A stretch of 57,809 nucleotides of DNA, from the NCBI GenBank assembly GCA_020638395.1, contig JACKIP010000010.1:1-57809 (forward strand). The letters run 5' to 3'. A program made the translations under genes and the position numbers. This stretch comes from Rhodospirillales bacterium. Its GTDB lineage: Bacteria > Pseudomonadota > Alphaproteobacteria > Micavibrionales > Micavibrionaceae. Shown here piece after piece: positions 46,842 through 54,791 of this stretch (position 1 is its first letter; every line of letters starts with the position of its first letter). The notes below the pieces were generated by a model, which saw only the letters and a list, made by a program, of their open reading frames with translations, was not told where the DNA came from and ran no database searches.

Positions 46842-47599
46842 TGCTGAAAACCCGGATCATTCCCTGCCTGGATGTTGCTGATGGCCGCGTGGTCAAGGGC
46901 GTTAATTTCGTTGATCTGATAGATGCCGGCGATCCGGTCGAGCAGGCCCGACTCTATCAGGAACAAGGCGCAGACGAGCTTTGCTTTCTTGATATCACCG
47001 CAACACATGAAGACCGCGGCACCATTCTGGACATCGTCTCCCGCACTGCTGCGGAAGTCTTTATGCCGCTGACTGTTGGCGGCGGCGTCCGCACCCTCGC
47101 CGATATCCGGAACTTGCTGAATGCCGGAGCGGATAAGGTCTCCATCAATTCCGCCGCAATCAAAAATCCGGATTTCGTGCGCGAGGCCTCGGATAAATGC
47201 GGCGCGCAGTGCATTGTCGTGGCGCTGGATGCCCGCAAGACGGGGCCTCAGAGTTGGGAAATTTACACCCATGGCGGGCGGCACCCAACCGGAATAGATG
47301 CGGTCGCCTGGGCGCAAAAAATGGCTGCGTACGGAGCCGGCGAATTGCTGGTTACGTCAATGGATAAAGACGGCACCAAAAGCGGCTTTGATCTGGAGCT
47401 GACCCGTCACATTTCCGAAGCCGTGCCAATTCCGGTCATCGCTTCCGGCGGTGTTGGAACACTTGAGCATCTGGTCGAGGGCGTGCGCGACGGGAAAGCG
47501 TCTGCCGTGCTCGCGGCCTCTATTTTTCACTTTGGCACCCACACGATTTCAGAGGCCAAACACGCATTCGCCCGCCACGGCATCGCCATGCGCCTGTGA
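46841..47599 (+). CDS. hisF: Imidazole glycerol phosphate synthase subunit HisF
   Basis: The cyclase half of IGP synthase. The 252-aa barrel shows IIPCLDVADGRVVKGVNF with catalytic Asp, LTVGGGVRTLADIR, TSMDKDGTKSG with the second Asp, and ASGGVGTLEHL. The end HAFARHGIAMRL is typical. Last of this his run; phage-like genes begin 300 bases later. Confidence 0.97.
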   Translation: MLKTRIIPCLDVADGRVVKGVNFVDLIDAGDPVEQARLYQEQGADELCFLDITATHEDRGTILDIVSRTAAEVFMPLTVGGGVRTLADIRNLLNAGADKVSINSAAIKNPDFVREASDKCGAQCIVVALDARKTGPQSWEIYTHGGRHPTGIDAVAWAQKMAAYGAGELLVTSMDKDGTKSGFDLELTRHISEAVPIPVIASGGVGTLEHLVEGVRDGKASAVLAASIFHFGTHTISEAKHAFARHGIAMRL

Positions 47600-47655
47600 G
47601 GATGAGGCAGGCTATACTCTTTGCGTTCTCTGCTCCTCCGCGGTTAAAACGATTG

Positions 47656-47723
47656 AAGCACGAAGGAACGAAGATTCGAAGGTTTTTTTCGATTGCTTCG
47701 TTTCTTCGTAACTTCGCGCTTTA
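47656..47723. repeat. Dispersed CTTCG-rich repeat (family E), inverted pair
   Basis: GCACGAAGGAACGAAG faces CTTCGTTTCTTCGTAAC, so the block can fold. Part of the 47600-47908 gap between hisF and the phage-like module. Confidence 0.5.
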
Positions 47724-47775
47724 GACTCTATCGTTTCATCGTTCACGCAAGGGCTGATTCAGAAAAAAACAAAAA

Positions 47776-47831
47776 ATAGGACTATATTCTTATATTTGTT
47801 CTTGACATGTTCTTTTTTCTGTGAGAATAAT
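47776..47831 (+). promoter_or_regulatory. Promoter and operator-like palindrome before the phage-like module
   Basis: ATAGGACTATATTCTTAT (47776-47793) matches the 18-bp element at 52450 at 14 positions. A perfect TTGACA (47802-47807) follows, then AATAAT (47826-47831) after 18 bases. A further half-site ATAGGAAC lies at 47830-47837. Confidence 0.55.
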
Positions 47832-47908
47832 AGGAACATAAACGGAACAATTGTATCCTGTGTCAAGTGTTCCTTCCCATAGAAACCAGCATCAAGGACT
47901 TCTTTTAT

Positions 47909-48340
47909 ATGTCAGCTCCCAGAACACCTTATGGCATTCGCCAGGACGCCACCCCCCGCTATGAACTATTCGATAACGCCGAAAGCGCATGGTTTTGGTT
48001 TTTGACCGCGCAACGCGCCAAGGAGGATGGTGCCAGATTTACCGCAGGACAGGCCGAAACCCCGCGTCCCTGCGAGCCGATTGATATTCTTAAAACGGTT
48101 GACCGCCTGTACCGTCACCGCCGCTTGCTTATGGATCATATTCTGGTCCTGCGCCATTACGGCCGGCGCATGTGTCCTCCGGACTGGCGACGACCAAAAG
48201 AGGTCCAGGCCTCCCGCCTGTGGAATGAAGCCATGGACCGGATTGAAGTGGTTCTGATTGACAAGGGAATTGTTGCTCCGCGCCCGCCGCGCCATTCCAA
48301 CTGGTTTGAAAACATGACAATTTATGAGGCCGCAGAATGA
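47909..48340 (+). CDS. Phage-associated conserved hypothetical
   Basis: A 143-aa basic, Trp/Arg-rich protein. It contains AESAWFWFLTAQRAKEDGAR, IDILKTVDRLYRHRRLLMDH and LWNEAMDRIEVVLIDKGIV, probably all helical. I chose ATG 47909 (AAGGA 11 bases before) over an upstream in-frame ATG. It is the first gene after the operator-like promoter and overlaps its follower by four bases. The position before a portal gene would suit a small terminase or packaging helper, but no diagnostic motif supports that. Confidence 0.65.
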   Translation: MSAPRTPYGIRQDATPRYELFDNAESAWFWFLTAQRAKEDGARFTAGQAETPRPCEPIDILKTVDRLYRHRRLLMDHILVLRHYGRRMCPPDWRRPKEVQASRLWNEAMDRIEVVLIDKGIVAPRPPRHSNWFENMTIYEAAE

Positions 48341-48750
48341 CAAATCCCCCAGACATTATGACCCAAAATGACCCACAATCGCTCTGGGTCGTCTTCAGCG
48401 GCGAAAGCGAAATCCGCTGGATCAACTGGTTTTTAAAGAAGGGTTTCCGCCATTGCTACGCCCTCATCAATGACGGATCAAAATGGATCACCTATGACCC
48501 GCTTGCACATAAAACAGATATTGCCATTCACCATCAGATTTCGGCAAATTTTGATCTACCCGGATGGTTGCAGGCCCGCGGACTTGCCGTTGTGAAAATT
48601 TCACTCCCCTCCTTCAAACAGAAGGCCCTTCCTCCGGCATTTTTCACATGTGTCGAAGCGGTCAAACGTTTGAGCGGCGTCCGAAAACTCAGCATTCTGA
48701 CCCCTTATCAACTCTTCAAAGAATTAACAACCCGCGCAATCCATAACTGA
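48337..48750 (+). CDS. Phage-associated hypothetical protein, possible Cys/His enzyme
   Basis: A 137-aa soluble protein. The region WFLKKGFRHCYALINDGSKW has a Cys after an amphipathic helix, then YDPLAH and IAIHHQ provide His residues, an order that resembles small papain-like (NlpC/P60-type) peptidases. The pattern is suggestive only. It is translationally coupled to the preceding gene. A cell-wall or procapsid-processing role would fit the context. Confidence 0.55.
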   Translation: MTNPPDIMTQNDPQSLWVVFSGESEIRWINWFLKKGFRHCYALINDGSKWITYDPLAHKTDIAIHHQISANFDLPGWLQARGLAVVKISLPSFKQKALPPAFFTCVEAVKRLSGVRKLSILTPYQLFKELTTRAIHN

Positions 48751-48762
48751 ATTGATGTTTAG

Positions 48763-48828
48763 CCGCAGAAGGGCGAAGAGGGTGAAGTTTTTTTCGAGTA
48801 CTTCGTTCCTTCGCAACTTCGTGTTTAT
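48763..48828. repeat. Dispersed CTTCG-rich repeat (family E)
   Basis: GAAGGGCGAAGAGGGTGAAG faces ACTTCGTTCCTTCGCAAC. Related to 47656-47723. Confidence 0.45.
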
Positions 48829-48840
48829 GATTATTTCCGT

Positions 48841-48870
48841 GGATCACACGCTCGCAGGCGTGTAATGACG
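48841..48870 (+). repeat. Palindromic repeat family D
   Basis: GATCACACGC-tcgca-GGCGTGTAATGACG, an imperfect palindrome. Other units: 14837, 51706, 51750 and 54601. Confidence 0.55.
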
Positions 48871-48989
48871 GCAAGAAAATTGATATTTATGGATTCCCCT
48901 AGGATTTTCTCCGAAAATCCGGGGGATGACGAGCGCTCCGCCCTTAATTGAAACCACTATATCCCCCCACATAAAGCAAGGAAATCACC

Positions 48990-49319
48990 ATGGGATCACT
49001 TACTTCCCGGCCCAAAGTGCCGACCACCCCCCTGCCCCCGCAAACCATCTACGTCCCGCAACCGGCTCCTGTGACCCCGTCCGTTTTGCCATCTGCACCA
49101 GCCCCGTCCCCAAAGTATGATGAGGGCGGAAGTGGAAGTGGAACGGACACCGGCTCTGGCACACAACCACCTACCACCGCGTCTTCAGATAATGCCGTGC
49201 GCGTAGAAAATCTGCTCCGCCGCAATCGCGGACTGACGGGGACAATCCTGACCGGATTTAAAGGCCTGCTGTCACAAAGCGAGCTGGTGCCACACCGCAA
49301 AACCCTTCTGGGAGAATAA
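48990..49319 (+). CDS. Proline-rich phage structural-module protein
   Basis: A 109-aa protein. The first half is low-complexity, rich in Pro, Ala, Ser and Gly (about 5-65). The C-terminal part NLLRRNRGLTGTILTGFKG ends RKTLLGE. Such short proteins with an LLGE-type end stand directly before the head-tail connector in podovirus-like clusters, as here (14 bases to the portal). The function is unknown; perhaps virion assembly. Confidence 0.65.
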   Translation: MGSLTSRPKVPTTPLPPQTIYVPQPAPVTPSVLPSAPAPSPKYDEGGSGSGTDTGSGTQPPTTASSDNAVRVENLLRRNRGLTGTILTGFKGLLSQSELVPHRKTLLGE

Positions 49320-49333
49320 CGCAAGGAAATAAC

Positions 49334-50818
49334 ATGACCACACACTCTCCTCTTTCTATCGAAAACATTCAAAATCGTCACCTCCGTGCGCGGGAACGCC
49401 GGGAGGCCTGGATTTCCACCTGGCAGGATTGCTATGATTATACTCTGCCACAGCGGGGAAATTTTCACGGGTCCTATCAAACCGGAGCGGTGCGCACTGC
49501 CCAGATTTATGACGGAACGGCAATGGATGCCGCCGATCAACTGGCCGCCAGCATGCTTGGTAATCTGACCCCGCCCTGGACCCAGTGGTTCGGCCTGAAA
49601 CCGGGACCTGCCCTGTCGGCACGCGACGCACAAGCCCTCGCCCCTGTTTTGGAAAAAGCCGGAAAAGCGCTGCAAACCCACTTTGACCGCAGTAATTTTT
49701 CCGTTGAGGTGCACCAGTGCTTTCTGGATTTGATTGTCGGAGGCACAGCCTCTCTGTTTTTTGAAGAAACCGCCCCCGGAAATTTCTCTGCATTCCGGTT
49801 TACCGCCTCTCCGCTGGCCAGTATTGCGCTGGAAGAAGGGGAAAGCGGCTTACTTGACGGAACATTCCGCGAGCTCTCTCTGACCTTGCCGCAACTGGAA
49901 GCCCGTTATCCTTTTGCCGATCTTCCGGAAAAAACACGAAAAACCGGAGAAAAAGACCCTCAGGTCAAATTTTCGGTACTCGAATCCATTTTGCCCACCG
50001 AGGCCGGAGGAACGCTGTACCATGCCCTTCTGAATGAAGATGGGATGATGGAAGAGCTGTTGCGCCTGACATTACCCATTTCTCCGGTTATTAACTTCCG
50101 CTGGCAAAAATCTCCGGGAGAAATCTATGGCCGTTCGCCTGTCATGAAAGCACTACCCGACATTAAAACCGCGAATAAGGTCGTGGAGCTGGTGTTGAAA
50201 AATGCGTCTATTTCCGTCTCTGGAATCTGGCAGGCCGATGATGACGGCGTCCTCAACCCGTCCAATATAGAGCTAAAACCCGGTGCCATTATTCCCAAAG
50301 CGGTTGGGTCCAAAGGCCTGACCCCGCTGGAAATGCCGGGGCGCTTTGACGTATCGCAGCTTGTGCTGGAAGATTTGCGCCGGCGCATTCGTCACGCCTT
50401 GCTGGCGGATAAGCTCAGTCCCATCTCGGCACCACGCATGACCGCAACCGAAGTTCTGGAGCGCGCCGCCGAAATGGCTCTGCTTCTGGGGGCAACTTAT
50501 GGACGCCTGCAATCCGAGTTTCTCACCCCGCTGATCCAACGGGCCTACAGCATTCTGCGCCGCCGTGGAGAAGTTCCGGATGTGCTGATTGACGGACGCA
50601 GCGTCACCATTGACTACCGCTCCCCTCTGGCTAGGGCGCAGGCCCAGAGCGGCGTGCAGAATACACTGAGCTGGCTGGCCAGCGTTCAGGCGATGGGACC
50701 TCTGGCGGCGGAAACCATCGACACCGCCGCTGTCGCCCGTTATCTCGGCGATGCTCTGGGGGTTCCGCAAGATTTAATGAAACCCCCTCTGCCCCTCGAA
50801 AAAGCATCGGATCAATAA
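49334..50818 (+). CDS. Portal (T7-like head-tail connector) protein
   Basis: Forms the dodecameric ring at the DNA-entry vertex. The 494-aa product starts with LRARERREAWISTWQDCYDYTLP, then MDAADQLAASMLGNLTPPWTQWF, GGTASLFFEE and YGRSPVMKALPDIKTAN, and the helical core TATEVLERAAEMALLLGATYGRLQSEFL. This is the head-tail connector family of podoviruses rather than an HK97-type portal. Reading frame intact over the full family length. It is followed by scaffold and capsid, in the podoviral order. Confidence 0.9.
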   Translation: MTTHSPLSIENIQNRHLRARERREAWISTWQDCYDYTLPQRGNFHGSYQTGAVRTAQIYDGTAMDAADQLAASMLGNLTPPWTQWFGLKPGPALSARDAQALAPVLEKAGKALQTHFDRSNFSVEVHQCFLDLIVGGTASLFFEETAPGNFSAFRFTASPLASIALEEGESGLLDGTFRELSLTLPQLEARYPFADLPEKTRKTGEKDPQVKFSVLESILPTEAGGTLYHALLNEDGMMEELLRLTLPISPVINFRWQKSPGEIYGRSPVMKALPDIKTANKVVELVLKNASISVSGIWQADDDGVLNPSNIELKPGAIIPKAVGSKGLTPLEMPGRFDVSQLVLEDLRRRIRHALLADKLSPISAPRMTATEVLERAAEMALLLGATYGRLQSEFLTPLIQRAYSILRRRGEVPDVLIDGRSVTIDYRSPLARAQAQSGVQNTLSWLASVQAMGPLAAETIDTAAVARYLGDALGVPQDLMKPPLPLEKASDQ

Positions 50819-50854
50819 TGTGACCGGAGCTTTTGCCTCCCTTTTTTCACCACT

Positions 50855-50959
50855 TAGAGCAAAGAGCGTTTCGCCTGAGTCTGGCGCAAACAACGACACG
50901 GGAACAAACCTACGTGAGGAGCGCAACAACGCAACTCAGACTAAACGATCAAAGCTCTA
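50855..50959 (+). repeat. MITE-like element, family A, 105-bp copy in the phage-like module
   Basis: Begins TAGAGCAAAGAGCG and ends GATCAAAGCTCTA with TA borders; about 30 bases longer inside than the 73-bp copy. It lies cleanly between the portal stop (50818) and the scaffold start (50985). Confidence 0.82.
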
Positions 50960-50984
50960 TCATTCACCACCAAGGAGTATACTT

Positions 50985-51677
50985 ATGACTGACACATCCC
51001 TTATCGGGTCAATGACCCAAAATAATAAACAGGATACTATTCCTAAATCGTCCATCAACATCCCGGAAAAATTCAAAGATCCGGAAACAGGAGATCTCCG
51101 GGTTGACGCACTTTTAAAGTCATATCTGGCGCTTGAACAAAAATTATCGGAGCGTGGTCCACTACCGCCGCAGCAGGTCGAGGATTACTGCATCGACTGT
51201 TCTCACGGCCTGTTCGAACCGGAAGACCACATCAATCAACGCCTGTTCGCCAAGGGGTTTACGCAGGAGCAGGCGCAGGAAGTATATGATCTGGCAGCGG
51301 AAAAACTGATCCCTCTGATCATGGATATCGCTGCAGAATTTCAGGCAGAGCGCGAAATGGAACGTCTGGAAGAGCAGTTTGGCGGCGCGGATCAATGGCG
51401 GGAAATTTCCAGCCTGCTGCTGAACTATGGTCGCCATAACCTGCCCCCGGAGCTTTTAAAAGGTCTGGCCAGCTCCTATGAAGGCGTCATGGCGCTTTAC
51501 CAGATGATGACCGGCGATGCCAAAACAAAAGCGCCCTCGCCCCGCGCCGAGATTAAACCTTCGGTCACGGAAGAAGATTTGCACTCCCTGATGCGCTCGC
51601 CGAAATACTGGCGGGAGAAAGATCCGTCCGTGATCGCCAGAGTCACCAAGGGATTTCAAAGCTTGTATGGCAGGTAA
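50985..51677 (+). CDS. Capsid assembly (scaffold-like) protein
   Basis: A 230-aa acidic, helical protein with no membrane segment. NIPEKFKDPETGDLRVDALL followed by KSYLALEQKLSERG is typical of T7-type scaffolding proteins, and the long middle helix and Pro-rich linker (about 180-195) fit a transient assembly factor. ATG 50985 has AAGGAG at nine bases. An upstream in-frame extension would have to read through the inserted MITE and is rejected. The position between portal and capsid supports the call. Confidence 0.78.
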   Translation: MTDTSLIGSMTQNNKQDTIPKSSINIPEKFKDPETGDLRVDALLKSYLALEQKLSERGPLPPQQVEDYCIDCSHGLFEPEDHINQRLFAKGFTQEQAQEVYDLAAEKLIPLIMDIAAEFQAEREMERLEEQFGGADQWREISSLLLNYGRHNLPPELLKGLASSYEGVMALYQMMTGDAKTKAPSPRAEIKPSVTEEDLHSLMRSPKYWREKDPSVIARVTKGFQSLYGR

Positions 51678-51705
51678 TTGCAGGCCTTTTTGTGTCTATC
51701 CCGCC

Positions 51706-51787
51706 CTCACACGCCTTGTGCGTGTGATCCACTATTTATCTAAACATATGGATTACACGGACTTTCTTCGAAAGCCGTGTAATGACG
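51706..51787. repeat. Two family D palindromes between scaffold and the antisense PilZ gene
   Basis: CACACGCCTTGTGCGTGTG (51708-51726) and a longer one with TTACACGG and CCGTGTAA arms (51753-51783) ending in TGACG. Confidence 0.6.
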
Positions 51788-51803
51788 AAATTGAGGGATG
51801 TTA

Positions 51804-51846
51804 AGCCTTCGGATCTTCGTTACTTCGTGTTCAAATCGTTTCAACC
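51804..51846 (+). repeat. Dispersed CTTCG-rich repeat (family E)
   Basis: TCTTCGTTACTTCGTGTTC followed by AATCGTTTCAACC, close to the block at 75-120. Confidence 0.45.
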
Positions 51847-51871
51847 TACAAAGCAGCAAGAAAGCCGGATG

Positions 51872-52267
51872 TCAGGCCTGACTATCCGCAAAGGCGCGGG
51901 TGGTGATGTCATCGATAATTTGCTGATACGCCCGCCGCGAATCGTCATTGACCGAATCGAACTGGACGGCCATCCGTCCGAATCCTTTCCGCAAAACTTT
52001 GGCTTTGTTTTGAATCGGCACAATACGATCCTGCAAATGAAATTTCAGAGTGACTTCTAAACGCTCTTCCTTGCCAAACATCCGGTCATCGACGAAAACC
52101 AGCGCGCCGCCCTGCGACCAGTTGACAACCGGAAAGGTTTTTCCGGAAATTTCCGCAACACACTGATCCATCGTCCGCCGCTCATAGCGCCGCTTTTGCG
52201 GCAGTGCTTTGGCTTCAGGTTGCTTTGCTGGTGTTAAAAATTTCATAAACATTTTTCTGGGCCCCAT
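51872..52267 (-). CDS. PilZ-domain protein
   Basis: A 131-aa protein antisense to the phage-like genes. The RRYERR (about 26-31) and the later NWSQGGA (about 49-55) correspond to the PilZ c-di-GMP contacts RxxxR and [D/N]xSxxG. The rest is a beta-barrel with VTLKFHL and RMAVQFDSV. c-di-GMP binding would link it to motility or surface attachment. The start is uncertain (52267, 52252 or 52246); the first is given. A CtrA box and a TATAAT stand upstream. It looks like a host gene within the module. Confidence 0.85.
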   Translation of the reverse strand: MGPRKMFMKFLTPAKQPEAKALPQKRRYERRTMDQCVAEISGKTFPVVNWSQGGALVFVDDRMFGKEERLEVTLKFHLQDRIVPIQNKAKVLRKGFGRMAVQFDSVNDDSRRAYQQIIDDITTRAFADSQA

Positions 52268-52311
52268 CTTATTGAAAACGATTGTGAGACCTCTATTACC
52301 CCGACCATATA

Positions 52312-52336
52312 ATTATACCTCTTAACAACTTCTTAA
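52312..52336 (-). promoter_or_regulatory. CtrA-type box and -10 of the PilZ gene
   Basis: TTAA (52322-52325), seven bases, TTAA (52333-52336). On the minus strand a TATAAT (52312-52317) comes four bases after the box. Confidence 0.6.
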
Positions 52337-52442
52337 GACAAACGAAAAAATACCAGCGTATCCACAACTATCCAGATAAGAGGCGCAGGAAAATCCACGC
52401 ATCTATAACGGGTCATTTTTGTTTCATTTCAGTAAAAAACCC

Positions 52443-52470
52443 TTGACAAATAGGAATATTATCCTATAAT
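52443..52470 (+). promoter_or_regulatory. Consensus promoter with embedded operator-like palindrome before the capsid gene
   Basis: TTGACA (52443-52448), 16 bases, TATAAT (52465-52470): perfect -35 and -10. The spacer and -10 are overlaid by ATAGGAATATTATCCTAT (52450-52467), inverted repeats ATAGGA and TCCTAT. A related element is at 47776-47793. Confidence 0.75.
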
Positions 52471-52534
52471 AACTTTCATAAACGCCCTTATTGTATCTTT
52501 TGCACCGGTCAACGGCGGGTCACTTTGATCCACT

Positions 52535-52554
52535 GCCCGGCGCATTATCCGGGC
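52535..52554 (+). other. Hairpin in the capsid mRNA leader
   Basis: GCCCGG and CCGGGC arms with an eight-base loop, in a leader of about 175 bases between promoter and start. The rest of 52268-52652 shows only the CtrA box and promoter. Confidence 0.45.
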
Positions 52555-52652
52555 CGCATAGTACTGTTTTGGAGTCTGCGGGAACCCTCTTTTTTTCCTT
52601 CCCATTAACCATCGTGCGCCTTCCGCGCACATAACCAAAAGGATATTGATAT

Positions 52653-53486
52653 ATGTCTACAACACTCGATCAGGCCTTTATCAAGCACTTTGAACGCGAA
52701 GTGCATGAGGCCTACCAACGCCAGGGGTCAAAACTGCGCAACACGGTTCGCACCATTAACAATGTCAACGGATCTGAAGCCGTCTTCCAGAAAGTCGGAA
52801 AAGGCACGGCCTCGACAAAATCGACCCACGGAATGGTCCCGGTCATGAATCTGGATCACAGCAATATTTCCGTCCTGCTGGAAGACTATTATGCCGGTGA
52901 CTGGGTCGACCGTCTGGATGAGTTGAAAACGAACATCGACGAACGCCAGATCATCGCCGCCGCCGGAGCCAACGCTCTGGGACGCAAAACCGATGAGATG
53001 ATTATCAACGCACTGGATGCGGCCACAACCCACGTCATTGCCGATGGAAATGTGGGCATGACTTTGGACAAAACCCTGCAGGCGTTTGAAACGTTCGGAG
53101 AAAATGACGTGCCGGATGATGGCGGACGCTTTGCCGTAGTGGGCTGGAAGCAATGGTCCGAACTGCTGCAGATTGATGAATTCTCGAATGCCGATTACAT
53201 CGGCGCAGATCATCTGCCCTTCACGTCCATGACACAGGCGAAACTGTGGCTGGGAACGGTCTGGATTCCGCATTCCGGGCTTCCGGTTGATGGAAATGAT
53301 ATCCGTTCCTGCTTCTTCTATCACAAAACCGCAATCGGACATGCCAGCGGCTCGGATGTGCAGACGGATATCACCTGGCACGGCGACCGGGCCTCTTTCT
53401 TTGTCAATAATATGATGAGTCAGGGCGCCGGGTTGATTGATGAAGCCGGAATTGTCGTCATTAACTGTGACGAAACCCCGGATTGA
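52653..53486 (+). CDS. Major capsid protein (podoviral type)
   Basis: A 277-aa structural protein. The N-terminal half has FIKHFEREVHEAYQRQGSKL and TVRTINNVNGSEAVFQKVG. The middle holds VLLEDYYAGDWVDRLDELKT and GRKTDEMIINALDAAT, and then VVGWKQWSELLQIDEFSNAD and the long beta-rich C-terminus with HGDRASFFVNNMMSQGAGLI. This layout matches the phage capsid family of podoviruses, of HK97 fold. The expression signals (consensus promoter, long leader) suit an abundant protein. No frame damage. Confidence 0.88.
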   Translation: MSTTLDQAFIKHFEREVHEAYQRQGSKLRNTVRTINNVNGSEAVFQKVGKGTASTKSTHGMVPVMNLDHSNISVLLEDYYAGDWVDRLDELKTNIDERQIIAAAGANALGRKTDEMIINALDAATTHVIADGNVGMTLDKTLQAFETFGENDVPDDGGRFAVVGWKQWSELLQIDEFSNADYIGADHLPFTSMTQAKLWLGTVWIPHSGLPVDGNDIRSCFFYHKTAIGHASGSDVQTDITWHGDRASFFVNNMMSQGAGLIDEAGIVVINCDETPD

Positions 53487-53576
53487 TAACAAGCCTGTAC
53501 CAAAAGCTACAAATCGTCATCCTCAGCCACTGGCAAAGGATGACGCCCCTTTTTAACTCTTAACCGGAGATTTCAC

Positions 53577-53816
53577 ATGACCTTCAAAACTTCAGACCTG
53601 AGCGTTCTGGCTTATGCCAATAACTTTACGCTCTGGCACTACACAACCATCGACTCGTCCGTCACAACGGCGGGATATTTCAACAATGCCACCGATATGG
53701 TGCGGATTGGAGATTTAATGATTGCGAATATCGATACGGACGGCACACCCGCGACCAAGCTCTACATCGTCACGGGCAATTCCGGCGGAACCGTTACGGT
53801 TACCGTCTACAGCTAA
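53577..53816 (+). CDS. Small virion protein (decoration or fibre-like)
   Basis: A 79-aa beta-rich protein. It starts SDLSVLAYANNFTLWHYTT and ends in alternating Val/Thr strands. It comes 90 bases after the capsid gene. Small proteins with this start stand beside the capsid in related clusters. Decoration or head-fibre roles are possible. Ordinary codon use supports expression. Confidence 0.65.
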   Translation: MTFKTSDLSVLAYANNFTLWHYTTIDSSVTTAGYFNNATDMVRIGDLMIANIDTDGTPATKLYIVTGNSGGTVTVTVYS

Positions 53817-53936
53817 AAAGGTCCGGGCCGTCTCTCGCAAACGTCCCATCTTTCCACCTTTTCCCCGCATGAGAACTCTCTCACGTCTCCTCTCTCTCCC
53901 CACGATGCGGGGTTTCACCGTCCGATCGGTCCAGAC

Positions 53937-53963
53937 ACTCCGCCGCAGCCCTTGCGGCGGAGT
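53937..53963 (+). terminator. Strong hairpin between capsid genes and the tail tube
   Basis: An 11-bp perfect stem (ACTCCGCCGCA with TGCGGCGGAGT), loop GCCCT, followed at a few bases by CTTTT and later TTTTTTT. Likely a partial or full terminator that sets capsid over tail levels. Confidence 0.6.
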
Positions 53964-54006
53964 TGTCGCTTTTCCATCGTTTTTTTGCTTATACAGGATG
54001 CTCCCC

Positions 54007-54573
54007 ATGCTTAACGATATTACCCTTTGCTCCCGTGCGCTTATCAGAATAGGCGCCGCGCCGATCACGTCATTTTCCGATGGAACGGCAGAATCCGAGA
54101 TTTCCGGAGTTCTGTACGAGTCCGTCCGCGATGCGCTCCTGTCTGCCTATAGCTGGAGTTTTGCCACGACACAAGCTCCGCTGACCCAGCTGGTGCAGGC
54201 TCCGGTGGCCGATTACGGCTATGCATTCGGTCTGCCCAATGATTTCCTGCGGGCCCTGTCGGCCGGCTCAAACAGCAAAAGCCGTGGCGTCAATTTCCGG
54301 ATTGCCAGCGGAGCGTTGCATACGAATGTGTCTGCCGTGACCATGAATTATATCGCGCTGGTTGATGAAAGTACGTTCCCGCCCTACTTCGCACAAGCGC
54401 TGGTGTCAAAGCTGGCGGCAGAGTTCTGCATTCCGATCACGGAAAATACCTCCCGCGCCGAAGTTCTGTTCCGTCTGGCAGAGCGAGAATACGAAAATGC
54501 CCGCCAGATCGACGCACAGCAAGACAGCCCCTCTGCCATTGAAAGCTTTCCGCTCACAGATATCCGCGGGTAA
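54007..54573 (+). CDS. Tail tubular / head-tail adaptor protein (T7 gp11-like)
   Basis: A 188-aa protein. It starts MLNDITLCSRALIRIGAAPI, then TAESEISGVLYESVRDALLSAYSWSFAT, and later YGYAFGLPNDFLRAL. These are signatures of podoviral tail tubular protein A / gp4-like adaptors. I chose ATG 54007 with AGGA nine bases before; a longer reading frame reaching back into the preceding gene and the hairpin is rejected. Reading frame is intact. Confidence 0.85.
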   Translation: MLNDITLCSRALIRIGAAPITSFSDGTAESEISGVLYESVRDALLSAYSWSFATTQAPLTQLVQAPVADYGYAFGLPNDFLRALSAGSNSKSRGVNFRIASGALHTNVSAVTMNYIALVDESTFPPYFAQALVSKLAAEFCIPITENTSRAEVLFRLAEREYENARQIDAQQDSPSAIESFPLTDIRG

Positions 54574-54600
54574 ATATGAAGTAAAGCAGCGTTTTTCTTC

Positions 54601-54629
54601 GTCATCACACGGCTTCGTCCGTGTGATCC
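54601..54629 (+). repeat. Palindromic repeat family D
   Basis: GATCACACGG and CCGTGTGATC type arms; here CACACGG-cttcgt-CCGTGTG after GTCAT. Confidence 0.6.
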
Positions 54630-54791
54630 ATATTGATTTTTTACCACGGAGGCACAGAGAAAGCGGTGCCAAAAACAAATAAAGCATCATGAACCACGAA
54701 TGAACACAAATAGACACGAATAGGAAAATATTGGTGTGCATTCGTGTTTATTCGCGGTGAAAAATCAATTGATAAAGATTATAAAAATAAT

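Noticed and set aside
48337..48750. Firm call as an NlpC/P60 endopeptidase
   Set aside because: Only the Cys and some His residues suggest it. The diagnostic motif around the Cys is not there.
50820..50984. Upstream extension of the scaffold-like gene by 55 codons
   Set aside because: The extension reads through the whole MITE-like repeat. ATG 50985 has a good Shine-Dalgarno and gives the family-like N-terminus.
53722..54006. Upstream extension of the tail tubular gene
   Set aside because: It overlaps the 79-aa gene and the 53937-53963 hairpin, and its sequence is Arg/Pro/Ser nonsense. ATG 54007 begins the conserved domain.
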